Of a stretch of DNA of 64,000 nt, positions 1 to 8,716 are shown in pieces. The stretch comes from JTS-RE37 sp963756115 (lineage in GTDB: Bacteria; Bacteroidota; Bacteroidia; Flavobacteriales; Flavobacteriaceae), in the NCBI GenBank assembly GCA_963756115.1, contig CAVWMN010000003.1, positions 434,001 through 498,000 of the forward strand. The letters run 5' to 3'. The position numbers and the translations under genes are program-made. Within the stretch, counting starts at the first letter, position 1. The number at the start of each line of letters is the position of its first letter. Under the pieces are notes generated by a model. That model ran no database searches. It was not told the DNA's origin and worked only from the letters and a program-made list of their open reading frames with translations.

Positions 1-917
1 TTGATGATCTCCGGTTCGGATGCAAATAGTTCCAGGCTGAAACCTGAGGGTACCTGCATGAGCTTTTTGGAGGCCTCGGGAGAAAGCGGCATCTGGTATT
101 TGGGGGCAGGGTCCCTTTTTTCATAATTGGGGATATTGGCCATTTCCTTATATTCCAGTTTTGGGATATCCGCCGCATAAGCCTCCCGGTTTTTCCTGGC
201 CTGATCATTGACCGCCCATAGTATACCGGCTTTGATCAGTTGTTGGAACCCCGGGTTGTTCCAGGTCCGTTCATCATGCCCGTAGGCCGTATAGAAAACC
301 TTCCCTTTTCCATAATCCCTGACCCAGGTCCACGGTTCATGGTGCGTTCCTTCCACCCGTTCCATCAATACCGTTATGTCATCAGCCATTTTTTCGTGAC
401 GGTAGGTTTCATCCCAGGCAGGAAACTCCTGCACGGATTCCATGGCCGGATGGTCCTTTTTTACAATGTTTGCCGTGAATGTGCCGGTTTCATGGCTCAT
501 AAACTGGCCGCCTACCAATTCAATATACCCGGGTGAATCCTGAAAACAAAAACTGGCGGAATGGATGGGGATAAGGGCATGGCCTTCTTTAACAAAATTC
601 AGCAGTGCCTTTTCCCGGGTCGGATTCAGGGATTCATGGTTGGCATAAATGATAAGTCCATCATATAATGAGAGCGTTTCCGCGCTAAGGTCATCCAGGT
701 TTTCGGTATAGGTAATGTTGATCCCACTTTGGGAAAGACTGGTGGCAAGGATTGGCATATACGCCCTGGAATTATGGTGTTCCCGGGCATGTCCCAGAAA
801 CAGCAGTTCTATCCTCCGGGGCTTGGAATCGTCTTTGGCTTCTTTTTCACTGTGGCAGCCTGCTATAAAAATAAGGAGTACGGAAATGTATAGTGCGCTG
901 TTTGAAACTATCCTCAT
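1..917 (-). CDS. ThuA / PVC-type dehydrogenase fusion lipoprotein, N-terminal part
   Basis: The gene starts at 917 and runs off the left edge of the window, so about 305 residues are visible. The N-terminus is a lipoprotein signal with lipobox LIFIAGC. It is followed by a ThuA-like (trehalose utilisation, glutamine-amidotransferase-fold) domain covering roughly residues 35-240, with motifs LLFLGHAREHHNS and YTAYGHDERTW. From about residue 285 the sequence QVPSGFSLELFASEPEI is the typical opening of the PVC-type membrane-bound dehydrogenase domain, a beta-propeller often followed by HEAT repeats and a c-type cytochrome. Such proteins are thought to oxidise sugars outside the inner membrane, but substrates are unknown. 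The part beyond the window cannot be judged. Confidence 0.85.
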   Translation of the reverse strand, partial: MRIVSNSALYISVLLIFIAGCHSEKEAKDDSKPRRIELLFLGHAREHHNSRAYMPILATSLSQSGINITYTENLDDLSAETLSLYDGLIIYANHESLNPTREKALLNFVKEGHALIPIHSASFCFQDSPGYIELVGGQFMSHETGTFTANIVKKDHPAMESVQEFPAWDETYRHEKMADDITVLMERVEGTHHEPWTWVRDYGKGKVFYTAYGHDERTWNNPGFQQLIKAGILWAVNDQARKNREAYAADIPKLEYKEMANIPNYEKRDPAPKYQMPLSPEASKKLMQVPSGFSLELFASEPEII

Positions 918-992
918 GGTTGGTTATTTTGATATTGTTGCTTAGATTTTGATGGTTCCCGGTAAAGCGGCTGCATTAAAAGAGCTGTTCCC

Positions 993-1207
993 TCATTTTT
1001 CGTTTAATTCGTTTATAAGCGCTATTGGTTTTGTGCAGGTTGATAATATGCCGGGGTTAAAATTAGCCCCGGTGATCCAAGGATGCAAGGCATACCATTC
1101 ATTGGCCTTTTTAATACTCCATGTAGCTGCTTCAATAGTTCATCCTGCGCCTTCCCGGTGTAGACGTTCAGAAGATACACGCAGATAAGGAGTGTGAATT
1201 TATTCAT
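993..1207 (-). pseudogene. Remnant of a secreted cellulase-like glycoside hydrolase
   Basis: A start at 1207 opens a clear signal peptide (MNKFTLLICVYLLNVYTGKA), but that frame soon loses meaning. The neighbouring frame then reads WSIKKANEWYALHPWITGA, the usual mature N-terminus of secreted TIM-barrel glycosidases of the WSxEKANEWY type, then about 20 unrelated residues and a stop at 993. So the 5' end carries a frameshift and nearly all of the catalytic domain is missing. Signal peptide and motif are seen directly. The family assignment rests on motif memory only. Confidence 0.6.
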
Positions 1208-1615
1208 ATTTCAGGTGTGCGTAATTATTTAAAATTTATTTATACCCGGGCTATAGGCTTCGTTTTCACCGGGTCCCTCGTTGTTCCGGTCACCGGGAAG
1301 GCATTTATTCGCGACCGGGCTGCACCCATTGGGATCAGTATCAGAATTTCTACCAAGGTTGATTGCCGTGGTCTATAAAAATAAGAGACTTTTCGGGATT
1401 CCTCATAAAAAAATTAACTGTTTCATCCAACTGGAAACAGCTCCCCGGGTATGATCCATCCTAAGGCGCAATCAGTGAAGCGATAACGCTATTGCGACAG
1501 ACAGTGCGCCCGGAATTAATAACAATTCCAAAGTAACATGTGATTTTTTTCAAAACAGCTCAGCTCATAAAGAAATTGACGGATTATCAGCCGGTAAACC
1601 TGAATGATGCTTATC
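1208..1615. other. Intergenic region, no gene seen
   Basis: About 400 bases between the glycosidase remnant and the HAD phosphatase gene. No convincing reading frame, RNA or terminator was recognised on either strand. It may be eroded sequence belonging to the neighbouring pseudogene. Confidence 0.5.
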
Positions 1616-2395
1616 TCATTGCATTTCCAAGGCGGCTTTCAAATCGAGTTCGGCCACGGAATTGACAACCATATCAGGCTTGAAGGGAAAGTCATCCAGG
1701 ACATTCTTTTTAGATACGCCTGAAAGGGTCAGGATGGTGGTATATCCCAATTGTACACCGCCTAAAATATCGGTGTCCATGGTGTCGCCTATGATAATTG
1801 TTTCCCGCGCCTCCAGTCCAAGGGTTTTCCGGGCCGCTCGCATCATTACCGGACTGGGTTTTCCAACCGAAAAGGCCTTTTTGCCGGTTGCTTCCTCCAT
1901 CATGGCCACGATGGCCTTGATTCCTAAATTGGCCCATCCTTTTTTCTTGGGCGAGGGATCCAGGTTGGTAGCAATAAGCTTGGAACCGGACAGCACCATG
2001 TCAACCGCATTATTGACCATCTCCAGGGTAAAGTTCCTGCCTTCCCCAACAACAACAAAATCCGGGTTCTGATTAACCAGTGTATATCCCTGTTGGTGGA
2101 GGCTCGTTATCAGCCCGCCTTCACCAAGTACATAGGCTGTACCCTTTGGATTCATAAAAGAAAGGAACCAGGCAGTGGCCATGGCACTTGTATAGACGTT
2201 GGCCTCCTTTATGTGAATCCCCATTTTGCTCACCTTGTTGACAGTATCAAGCGGGGTACGCTGGCTGTTATTGGTCATAAATAGGAAAGGTATTTTATCC
2301 TTCTGCAAGGTGGCGATGAATTTATCGGCACCTGGAATCATGTCATCCCCGCTGTAAATGACACCGTCCATATCTATCAAAAATCCCTTTTTCAT
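1616..2395 (-). CDS. HAD-IIA family hydrolase (NagD-like)
   Basis: 259 residues, normal for subclass IIA HAD phosphatases. The first catalytic motif DMDGVIYSG (D8, D10) is at the N-terminus, motif II is MTNNSQRT near residue 42, and the C-terminus has GKPSPVMMRAA followed by the acidic motif IIGDTMDTDILGG, all standard for this group. Expected role: cytoplasmic phosphatase acting on small sugar phosphates or nucleotides; NagD from E. coli is a UMP phosphatase. It stands alone, with AraD1-like neighbour 120 bp upstream on the same strand but no evident operon logic. Substrate cannot be read from the sequence. Confidence 0.88.
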   Translation of the reverse strand: MKKGFLIDMDGVIYSGDDMIPGADKFIATLQKDKIPFLFMTNNSQRTPLDTVNKVSKMGIHIKEANVYTSAMATAWFLSFMNPKGTAYVLGEGGLITSLHQQGYTLVNQNPDFVVVGEGRNFTLEMVNNAVDMVLSGSKLIATNLDPSPKKKGWANLGIKAIVAMMEEATGKKAFSVGKPSPVMMRAARKTLGLEARETIIIGDTMDTDILGGVQLGYTTILTLSGVSKKNVLDDFPFKPDMVVNSVAELDLKAALEMQ

Positions 2396-2518
2396 AACTT
2401 CCTGATTAAGCAGCCATCACCATTATGAATTAATAATGGCGTTATAGCTGCGATTCGCAACTAAATTAAAAAACGATACGCATACAGGCAAAGGGGGAAT
2501 CAGGAATTTATCACGTTC

Positions 2519-3523
2519 CTACCGCAGGTAATTTACCGGCTGGGGTGTTTCCTTTAAATCCTCCTTCAGGAGAACATTCCTGAGGGGCCTGCCCATCCCC
2601 TCCCAGGCCACCTGCATGATATCTTGCGGACGGAGTACAAACCCTTCCCCAAAGCTAAAGGCATCCGCCCCAAAAAAATGTATATGGGCCTGCCCCGGCA
2701 CCTGATGGTTCCTATATTTAAAATGGTGGTATTCCAGATTTGATAAGCTGTGCGCCATGTTTGCCTCCCCGGTCTCAATTTCCCTATCCCAGACTACGGC
2801 TCCTTGGCGCAGGATACTAACGTTTCCCGGGATCGACTGGAAATCGGAGCGGATCACCAATTCAGGTCCGATGGCGCAATTCCGGATCTTGGAAGGGGCG
2901 AGGTACAAATAATTCTTCCGTTCCATAAGATGGTCGGAAAATTCATTGGCAGTCGTAAATCCAATCCTCCACGGTTTTCCCTCCGTGTCTATCAGGTAAA
3001 CCCCTGCTATTTCAGGCTCCTCCCCGCCGTCATCTCCGTAACCAGGGATTTTCAGGGCTGACCCATGGCCCCGGATCAAGGTTCCGTTACCTTTATAAAA
3101 CCATTCCGGCTGAACACCTACCTGGCCATTTTCCGGACGGCCTCCCTCGACCCCCATCAGGTAAATTTTCATACTGTCTGTCAGCGCCTGCCCTTCTCCC
3201 GCTTCATGCATCTTCTGACGATTCTCCGCGCTGGCCTTATGTGTGAGTCCGGTCCCCGACAATTGCAGCGCAAGGGGATTCGACGGGTGATCAAATGATG
3301 GGAGTACCTTCCAGGCGGAATGGCCCTGATAGATGGGATCATAATCCAACTCCATTTCCGAAAGATGTTGTTTGACCAGGCTCCGGATATCACCCGAATT
3401 ACGTATCGCTTCCGTTGCCAGATCATAGGCCGTATGAAAGCGGTCCAGGATTTTCAGGACCGGTTCTTCTACCAGTGCCAGCTTCCGCCCATCCGTAGGA
3501 TGGGATAATTGTATCAATCTCAT
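2519..3523 (-). CDS. AraD1/GguC-like FAH-superfamily protein
   Basis: 334 residues. The C-terminal two thirds carry the fumarylacetoacetase fold, with the metal-binding acidic motif GEEPEIAGVYLID around residue 190 and the conserved GQAHIHFFGADAFSFGEG stretch. This pattern matches the AraD1/GguC group; characterised AraD1 enzymes dehydrate 2-keto-3-deoxy-L-arabonate. Here a role in pentonate or related acid-sugar catabolism is inferred. No other pentose genes are adjacent, so the substrate remains open. The start at 3523 gives the expected N-terminus MRLIQLSHPTDGRKLALV. Confidence 0.75.
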   Translation of the reverse strand: MRLIQLSHPTDGRKLALVEEPVLKILDRFHTAYDLATEAIRNSGDIRSLVKQHLSEMELDYDPIYQGHSAWKVLPSFDHPSNPLALQLSGTGLTHKASAENRQKMHEAGEGQALTDSMKIYLMGVEGGRPENGQVGVQPEWFYKGNGTLIRGHGSALKIPGYGDDGGEEPEIAGVYLIDTEGKPWRIGFTTANEFSDHLMERKNYLYLAPSKIRNCAIGPELVIRSDFQSIPGNVSILRQGAVVWDREIETGEANMAHSLSNLEYHHFKYRNHQVPGQAHIHFFGADAFSFGEGFVLRPQDIMQVAWEGMGRPLRNVLLKEDLKETPQPVNYLR

Positions 3524-3750
3524 CGGGAAAAGATAGTTTTTCGCCTTTAAAGTACTATAAAAACAGGGATCATCCTATTAAAAATTGGGGGGCCTTCCCA
3601 GTTTCACCGACATTAAACGCACGCTAGGGTTTGATATACAAGAAGTTATTTTTAGGGTCAAATTATAGCGCAATCCGATCCAAAAATGATAGGTACTCAA
3701 GCTAATTTTAATATTGTTATTTACTGAATAATCATTAAAAAAAAGAAATT

Positions 3751-3858
3751 ATGAGTGCACAGGATAAAAATCAAAAGGACAAAAAAGGTTCTGAGAGTAA
3801 AAAAGCAGGTTCTGACAAGAACCAGAAAAAAGGGGCTCCCAGAACCACTAAAAAATAG
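3751..3858 (+). CDS. 35-residue lysine-rich hydrophilic peptide
   Basis: ATG at 3751 opens a 35-codon frame ending at 3858. The product begins MSAQDKNQKDKKGSESKK and consists almost entirely of K, S, D, N, Q and G, so it would be highly charged and disordered. An A/G-rich tract lies just before the start, and a strong stem-loop with T-run follows 27 bp after the stop, which makes a real transcription unit likely. The function is unknown. Small nucleic-acid-binding or stress peptides look like this, but that is only a guess. Confidence 0.55.
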   Translation: MSAQDKNQKDKKGSESKKAGSDKNQKKGAPRTTKK

Positions 3859-3885
3859 TTTTGGAAATTGTCTAAGTTAGGAACG

Positions 3886-3910
3886 GCCCTGTCTTTTAGG
3901 CAGGGCTTTT
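3886..3910 (+). terminator. Rho-independent terminator after the lysine-rich peptide gene
   Basis: GCCCTGTCT pairs with AGGCAGGGC (nine base pairs, one G-T wobble) around a TTT loop and is followed by TTTT. It closes the short unit at 3751-3858. Confidence 0.8.
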
Positions 3911-3936
3911 CTATGTATAATTACTACAGTTACGAA

Positions 3937-4407
3937 CTACAACCTCGTGTGAACAGGATTGGAATGTATCCTTAAATCAACCCTTAATTTTAGAAGTGTA
4001 TTGTTTATCTCCTCGGCCTGCGACTGCAACAAGGCATAAGTGACCCCAGGCAAATCCAGGGTGGCCAGTACCCGCTGATAGGAATGTACCAGGGCTTGTT
4101 CTTTTTCGATCACCCACGCTTCAACTTTCAATGGGTCCATGCTGCCATCGGCCAGGGCCGGCGGAAAATGAATATAGGCATGTTCCGCTACCGGATGGTC
4201 ACTCCAGTTGACCTTATGGACCATATGGTACTCATGGGCCAGTAAATGTGCGAAACGGATACGCTGCTGTTGCTGTAGCCTGAAAAATAAATTGCTGGCC
4301 TGATAATGGTTAGCCGCTGCCAGGCGGTCATACGCATCTGCAGAGGCTATTATCTCGGATAACAGGTATGCGAGGTCGGTATCCCTTTTTCCATCTATAG
4401 TTTCCAT
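3937..4407 (-). CDS. Hypothetical helical protein, four-helix-bundle-like
   Basis: 156 residues, no signal peptide or membrane segment. It looks fully alpha-helical, with many H, Q, E and A residues (FFRLQQQQRIRFAHLLAHEYH) and a second long helix ending in LLQSQAEEINNTLLKLRVDL. Length and pattern recall ferritin-like or DUF2383-type four-helix bundles, but no diagnostic metal-ligand set could be assigned. It lies 182 bp downstream of the topoisomerase gene on the same strand. I do not recognise the family. Confidence 0.6.
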   Translation of the reverse strand: METIDGKRDTDLAYLLSEIIASADAYDRLAAANHYQASNLFFRLQQQQRIRFAHLLAHEYHMVHKVNWSDHPVAEHAYIHFPPALADGSMDPLKVEAWVIEKEQALVHSYQRVLATLDLPGVTYALLQSQAEEINNTLLKLRVDLRIHSNPVHTRL

Positions 4408-4589
4408 ATCCTTTTTTATTTACATATTCTGAGCTTTATTTCACTATTCCTGCCTGAATAATTGCTTCTACTTAAAGTTAGCATAAATTCTGTCAGGTTA
4501 TACACCTTAGGGATAATGGGACTATCCCTGCTATGGATCAGATCAAAAAATGCAAGCCCAACCCCCATCATTTGTATATCTCCCGGGGA

Positions 4590-5678
4590 TCATTCGCCGG
4601 TGTCATCCGTTAGTTCGGGTCGATACCCGGAAATCAGTTTCAGGATCGCTTTCTCAGACGGGGAAAAATAGAGTTCTCCTTCTGCGTGACTTTCCACATA
4701 CTTAAATGATTTTATTAGGCTGCCATCCTCGTAAGCAGAAACCAGGAGTGGGTGTACATAATATTTTCTGCATACGGTCCGGGTATTGCCCAGGGCGGTG
4801 GCCGCTGCATCGTATGCTTCAATAATATTCTTATTGACCAGCTTCGGGTCTGTTTCTGTCCCGAGTTCCATAAGCGCATCGAAGAAAACAACGGAAGCTG
4901 CCCATGTCCTGAAATCCTTGGCGGTAAAAAATGCCTTGCTGATCTCATGGAGGTATTCATTTACCATGGAACTGTCTATCTGCTGTTTATCCCCATTATC
5001 ATCATAGTATTGGAATAATTCCCATCCCGGAATGTCCTCACAACGGTTTACCAGGCGGATCAGCTTTTTGTTTTTCAGGGTTACCGTATGTTTTTTCCCC
5101 TTCTTACCTATAAATTCAAACCTGAGCCCGTTCTTGTGGATATTTACATGTCGTTTTCGCAAGGTTGACAGCCCGTACGATTTATTCCTTTTTGCATACT
5201 GGGCACTGCCGATCCTGATATGGGTTTCCTCCATTAGTTTGATCACGAGGGCCAGCACCTTTGTCCTGGGCCAGCCCCGCTGACTGAGGTCCTTGTCTAC
5301 CTGAGCCCGGATCAGTGGCAGGATCTTCCCAAAGGAAGCCATCTTATAGAATTTGGTCTGGTTACGTATCCGCATCCAGGTGGGATGATAGCGGTACTGC
5401 TTCCGGTTCTTCGCATCCTTTCCCACCGCCTGCAGGTGGCCGTTGTGTAAATGGGTGATCCGTACATTTTCCCAGGCTGGTGGAATCACAAGGCCATCTA
5501 TCCGCTCCAGTAATTCCTGATCACTGATTGGCTTTTCCTTTAACTTGTATTCGAATCCCGCATCGTTGCGGATCCTGGTTATCGGCAGCTTTTTATCATC
5601 CACATAAACCAGGTCAAGGTGTTCCATTACCGTCTCCGGTGCAGTCAAAATTTGCTTTAAAAGGTTGCTATGGGTCAT
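4590..5678 (-). CDS. DNA topoisomerase IB, poxvirus/bacterial type
   Basis: 362 residues, typical length for bacterial type IB topoisomerases. The N-terminal domain has the family pattern RIRNDAGFEYKL and VIPPAWENVRI. The catalytic domain shows MEETHIRIGS (active-site Arg), FIGKKGKKH (Lys region), KDFRTWAAS (second Arg), and VCRKYYVHP near residue 325, holding the tyrosine that forms the 3'-phosphotyrosyl link. It relaxes supercoils by single-strand nicking and religation. Such genes are scattered in Bacteroidota and proteobacteria and are often accessory. No operon partner is obvious. Confidence 0.93.
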   Translation of the reverse strand: MTHSNLLKQILTAPETVMEHLDLVYVDDKKLPITRIRNDAGFEYKLKEKPISDQELLERIDGLVIPPAWENVRITHLHNGHLQAVGKDAKNRKQYRYHPTWMRIRNQTKFYKMASFGKILPLIRAQVDKDLSQRGWPRTKVLALVIKLMEETHIRIGSAQYAKRNKSYGLSTLRKRHVNIHKNGLRFEFIGKKGKKHTVTLKNKKLIRLVNRCEDIPGWELFQYYDDNGDKQQIDSSMVNEYLHEISKAFFTAKDFRTWAASVVFFDALMELGTETDPKLVNKNIIEAYDAAATALGNTRTVCRKYYVHPLLVSAYEDGSLIKSFKYVESHAEGELYFSPSEKAILKLISGYRPELTDDTGE

Positions 5679-5935
5679 CGTTGCCGTCGCTTAGTAAGTT
5701 ATTCCTAAAGTGCCATAAAAATAGTATCCATATCCCAATGGAAGGTGCTGTAATGCCAGCTTGGTTAACACTTTTGAAACAAGGCCAGCTGATGGGGACT
5801 TCCAATAAAATGGGTCAAGAATAGAATGATTTGCGATCCTTCCCATCCTGCCAAGACCATACCTTTGTACCAGCTCCTTCAGAGAGCTTAAAGCCTTGAG
5901 GAATAACTCCATCAGTTGATATTAAAAAGGATAAT

Positions 5936-6373
5936 ATGAAAACATTGGTTACAGAAAATGAGAAACTTGCACAATTCGAGGGGCAATGGCACACAACCGG
6001 GAAAATTCTGAACTCAGAAAATAAACAGCAGGATGACCTCCGTGGGAGCGAAACATATGAATGGCTTCCCGGTGATCATTTTATGCTGCATAAGGTGGAT
6101 GTGACAATCGGGAATGAACAACATATTTCCTATGAGATCATCGGTTTTGATCAAAATGCACAGCATTATACATTGCAGCAGTATGATAATAAGGGGAATT
6201 CAAGGTCTATGACCGCTTCCCTGCGGGACGGTCTCTGGAGTATCCTCGGTGAAAAGCTGCGGTTTAACGGCCGGTTTAACCAGGAAGGAACTGAATTTAA
6301 CGGGGTTTGGGAAAAGTTGGTGGATGGTGAAGGGTGGCAGGAATTTATGGAAGTTTCCCTCCGGAAAGAGTGA
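5936..6373 (+). CDS. Small cytoplasmic protein, DUF1579-like
   Basis: 145 residues without signal or membrane segment. It has the repeated beta-strand layout of a small lipocalin-like barrel: LAQFEGQWHTTGKI, YEWLPGDHFMLHKVDV, YEIIGFDQNAQHYTL and FNGVWEKLVDGEGW. This fits DUF1579-like proteins of unknown function, which may bind small ligands. A GATAT...AAAGGATAAT stretch precedes the start and could serve as ribosome binding site. Transcribed away from the topoisomerase gene. Confidence 0.65.
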   Translation: MKTLVTENEKLAQFEGQWHTTGKILNSENKQQDDLRGSETYEWLPGDHFMLHKVDVTIGNEQHISYEIIGFDQNAQHYTLQQYDNKGNSRSMTASLRDGLWSILGEKLRFNGRFNQEGTEFNGVWEKLVDGEGWQEFMEVSLRKE

Positions 6374-6510
6374 GCAGCAAGCAGTCGCAGTAGGCAGTAA
6401 CCTTGTATTCAAGTTTTAGGGTTCCCTTCTTCGCTTTAATTAAACGGACTGCTATGGAACAATGACTACCGGATCGCTAAAAAGGCAACTATAATCAGAG
6501 AAGCTCATAC

Positions 6511-6554
6511 TGTCCACTGCTTACTGTTCACTGCTTACTGTTCACTGCTTACTG
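6511..6554. repeat. Tandem 14-bp repeat over the peptidase stop codon
   Basis: ACTGCTTACTGTTC is repeated about three times, preceded by a related CTGTCC. The last unit overlaps the final codons of the peptidase gene, whose C-terminal residues SSKQ are encoded inside the repeat. A diverged relative (AGCAAGCAGTCGCAGTAGGCAG) begins near 6376, so the two copies flank a 130-bp spacer in opposite orientation. Confidence 0.75.
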
Positions 6555-8323
6555 CTGCCAGCCTCCCAAGTCCCCGGATTTGTCTGTAGCAAGTCCAGTA
6601 CCCCTTCAATAAAATGGGGATCCGTAATATCTATTTGCAGGGCCTTCAGGATATTCTCCGGTGAATCCCGGTAACCGTTTCGTAACATCCCCAGGTATTC
6701 CGAAACAAATCCGGCCCTGTTTGTTTTGCTGAGGTCATAGTACCGGATGGCCAGTGCTGAAGCGATCATGTCATGCATATTATGATAGGGTTCCCGGAAA
6801 CTGGTGTCGAGAAGCATCCAGAACCCTTTACGGAACGGATCCCTGCCGTACAGCCCTGGATTGATTTTCATTCCCAATGCATACGTTGTGGCATCAAGAT
6901 CTTCCGGTGTTTTTATCTGTCCCGCAATAATTCCTTTAAGCAGGAAATATTCAATGAAGGCTTCTTCAGTGCTCCCATACAGTACCTCTAACCGCTCCCT
7001 AAGTTGTTGCCCGTATATTTTTTTTCGGGGAATATCTTTTTCTGTATCCAGCAAATAATCAAAGATCAATAATTCATTGAATTTACCGAATGATTCCGTA
7101 AAATAGGCAGGCCCCCTTGCATAGACCATCGGCACCTTATGGTTGTACATGAGAGAGGCCTGGATGGCATGCCCTGCTTCATGCCCCAGTAGTGACAGGT
7201 CAATAAGATACCCTTCATAATTAAGGGCATAAAATATACTGGGGAATATTGGATAGACGCTGGCTGTTCCCCGGATCGGGATGCGGTTATCCCCTCCCAC
7301 AATGTCCATCCTGCCATTTTCCGGATCGAGCAGGGCTCCGAGCTCTGATTGGTAATCCGGTCCCAGGAAGGCGAGGGACTTCATAATGATTGCTGTTGCC
7401 TCTTCAATGGTGAACCGTATAGTTGGCGGAACCGCTGTTTCCTCCCCGTTTTCTTTTGAGTCCGGACGGGATTTCAAAACCGCTGCGAAGAAATTCTCAA
7501 TGACCGTATTGGGAATTTGGTTATAGAATGATTTCTCCTCCAGCAAATTATCAAAACCCTTTAATTTTGAAAATGCATCCAATCCTTTTATATAATTGAT
7601 GTAGCCGGAACCCAGGGCTTCCCTTTGGGTGGCATAGCCAAGAAAATATTTTTGTTCCGCCTCCTGCCGTACAGCAGGATCCGGGTGGTTCTGCCACCTG
7701 CTCATTTCATTGAGCAGGTCAATCTCGCCATCGGGTGCAGCCACTTTTTCAAAGGTCATATGCTGAAGTGCCCGGTCATAAAATGAATTGTCGTTGAGGT
7801 ATTCGAAAACGGAGCTCATCAGTTGCCGGGATTCCGACAGGGTGTAGGGTTCTTCAGAGCGCAGCTGTTCCAGATAGAACGCAAACTCATGATCTGCCGG
7901 CTGGATATCCATTGCGGATTGGGGTAAGGTAAAGATTTTATCCTTCACCAGGGCGCGCACCGTAACCATCTCCCCCCTGATGGAATCCGAAATTACCATT
8001 GTCTTTTCGTTCCGCATATCCACCGCGTACTTTAAAAAAAAATAAAGGTCGAGTTTCCGGTACTGCCTTTCCGCGTCATCATATATGCTCAGGGTACTGA
8101 TCAGGCCCTCCTGGTCTTTTGTTTCGCTGATCCTTTGCACTACTAACCGTAGCTGTTCACCTAAACCAGCCATGGCATTATCCAGCGCCTCAGCGTCTTT
8201 AAAAAAATTCTGTTCGAAATCAAAATGATAGCTGCTTTTGAGATCAGCAGGGATCGGCATAAATTCCTGGGCAGCCATCATTTGAAATCCCAGAGCAAGT
8301 ACAATACACAATAGTTTATTCAT
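6542..8323 (-). CDS. Secreted M3-like oligopeptidase
   Basis: 593 residues. The signal peptide is MNKLLCIVLALGFQMMAAQ. The zinc site LGHEAGHAIQ holds H381, E382 and H385, and a glutamate-rich helix follows (FTESFGKFNELLIFDYLL), the expected third-ligand region of the thermolysin-like M3 clan. The long helical N-terminal half fits oligoendopeptidase F relatives. It probably trims peptides in the periplasm. The stop codon falls inside a 14-bp repeat tract, so the last few residues may not be conserved. The gene is monocistronic. Confidence 0.87.
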   Translation of the reverse strand: MNKLLCIVLALGFQMMAAQEFMPIPADLKSSYHFDFEQNFFKDAEALDNAMAGLGEQLRLVVQRISETKDQEGLISTLSIYDDAERQYRKLDLYFFLKYAVDMRNEKTMVISDSIRGEMVTVRALVKDKIFTLPQSAMDIQPADHEFAFYLEQLRSEEPYTLSESRQLMSSVFEYLNDNSFYDRALQHMTFEKVAAPDGEIDLLNEMSRWQNHPDPAVRQEAEQKYFLGYATQREALGSGYINYIKGLDAFSKLKGFDNLLEEKSFYNQIPNTVIENFFAAVLKSRPDSKENGEETAVPPTIRFTIEEATAIIMKSLAFLGPDYQSELGALLDPENGRMDIVGGDNRIPIRGTASVYPIFPSIFYALNYEGYLIDLSLLGHEAGHAIQASLMYNHKVPMVYARGPAYFTESFGKFNELLIFDYLLDTEKDIPRKKIYGQQLRERLEVLYGSTEEAFIEYFLLKGIIAGQIKTPEDLDATTYALGMKINPGLYGRDPFRKGFWMLLDTSFREPYHNMHDMIASALAIRYYDLSKTNRAGFVSEYLGMLRNGYRDSPENILKALQIDITDPHFIEGVLDLLQTNPGTWEAGSSKQ

Positions 8324-8716
8324 AATAAGTTAGTTCGTTACGGTATCAAAAAAATCCAGACGTCAGTATTCTTGTAATGGGCGCCTGGTTCAGAGCCCTG
8401 CCGTCTAAATTATATAGTCGGGAATTTTTAAAAGGTTACAGCACACCCCGGAAGAATTATCTTTGAATGTCCCTGGGTGCAGTCAGGATATCAACTCTGT
8501 TAGGTTGGAAAGGACGGGTAAAGGCAGGTATTCAAAAAAATCCGGTGTGGGTAAAGGGTCCGGTTTATTTGTGTTAATTTTAAGGTCTGTCCCCTTTACT
8601 ACGGTACGCGGAGGGCAAAGGGAACTGACGTATTTTGTTGGGCCCCCGTACCAGGGGCGAGGCGTCGACTACTTAAAAAACACTTTATTAGGACCAGTAA
8701 TAAATTCTACAAGCAC
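8324..8716. other. Intergenic region, no gene seen
   Basis: About 390 bases between the divergent peptidase and oxidoreductase genes. It must hold both promoters, but no clear TAnnTTTG pair was picked out. An 85-codon frame at 8463-8720 has no recognisable protein character and overlaps the next start, so it is not accepted. Confidence 0.5.

Noticed and set aside
5691..5912. 73-codon minus-strand frame just upstream of the topoisomerase gene
   Set aside because: Only a weak protein character (basic, aromatic tail) and no family; it may be the untranslated leader or remnant. Kept out for lack of support.
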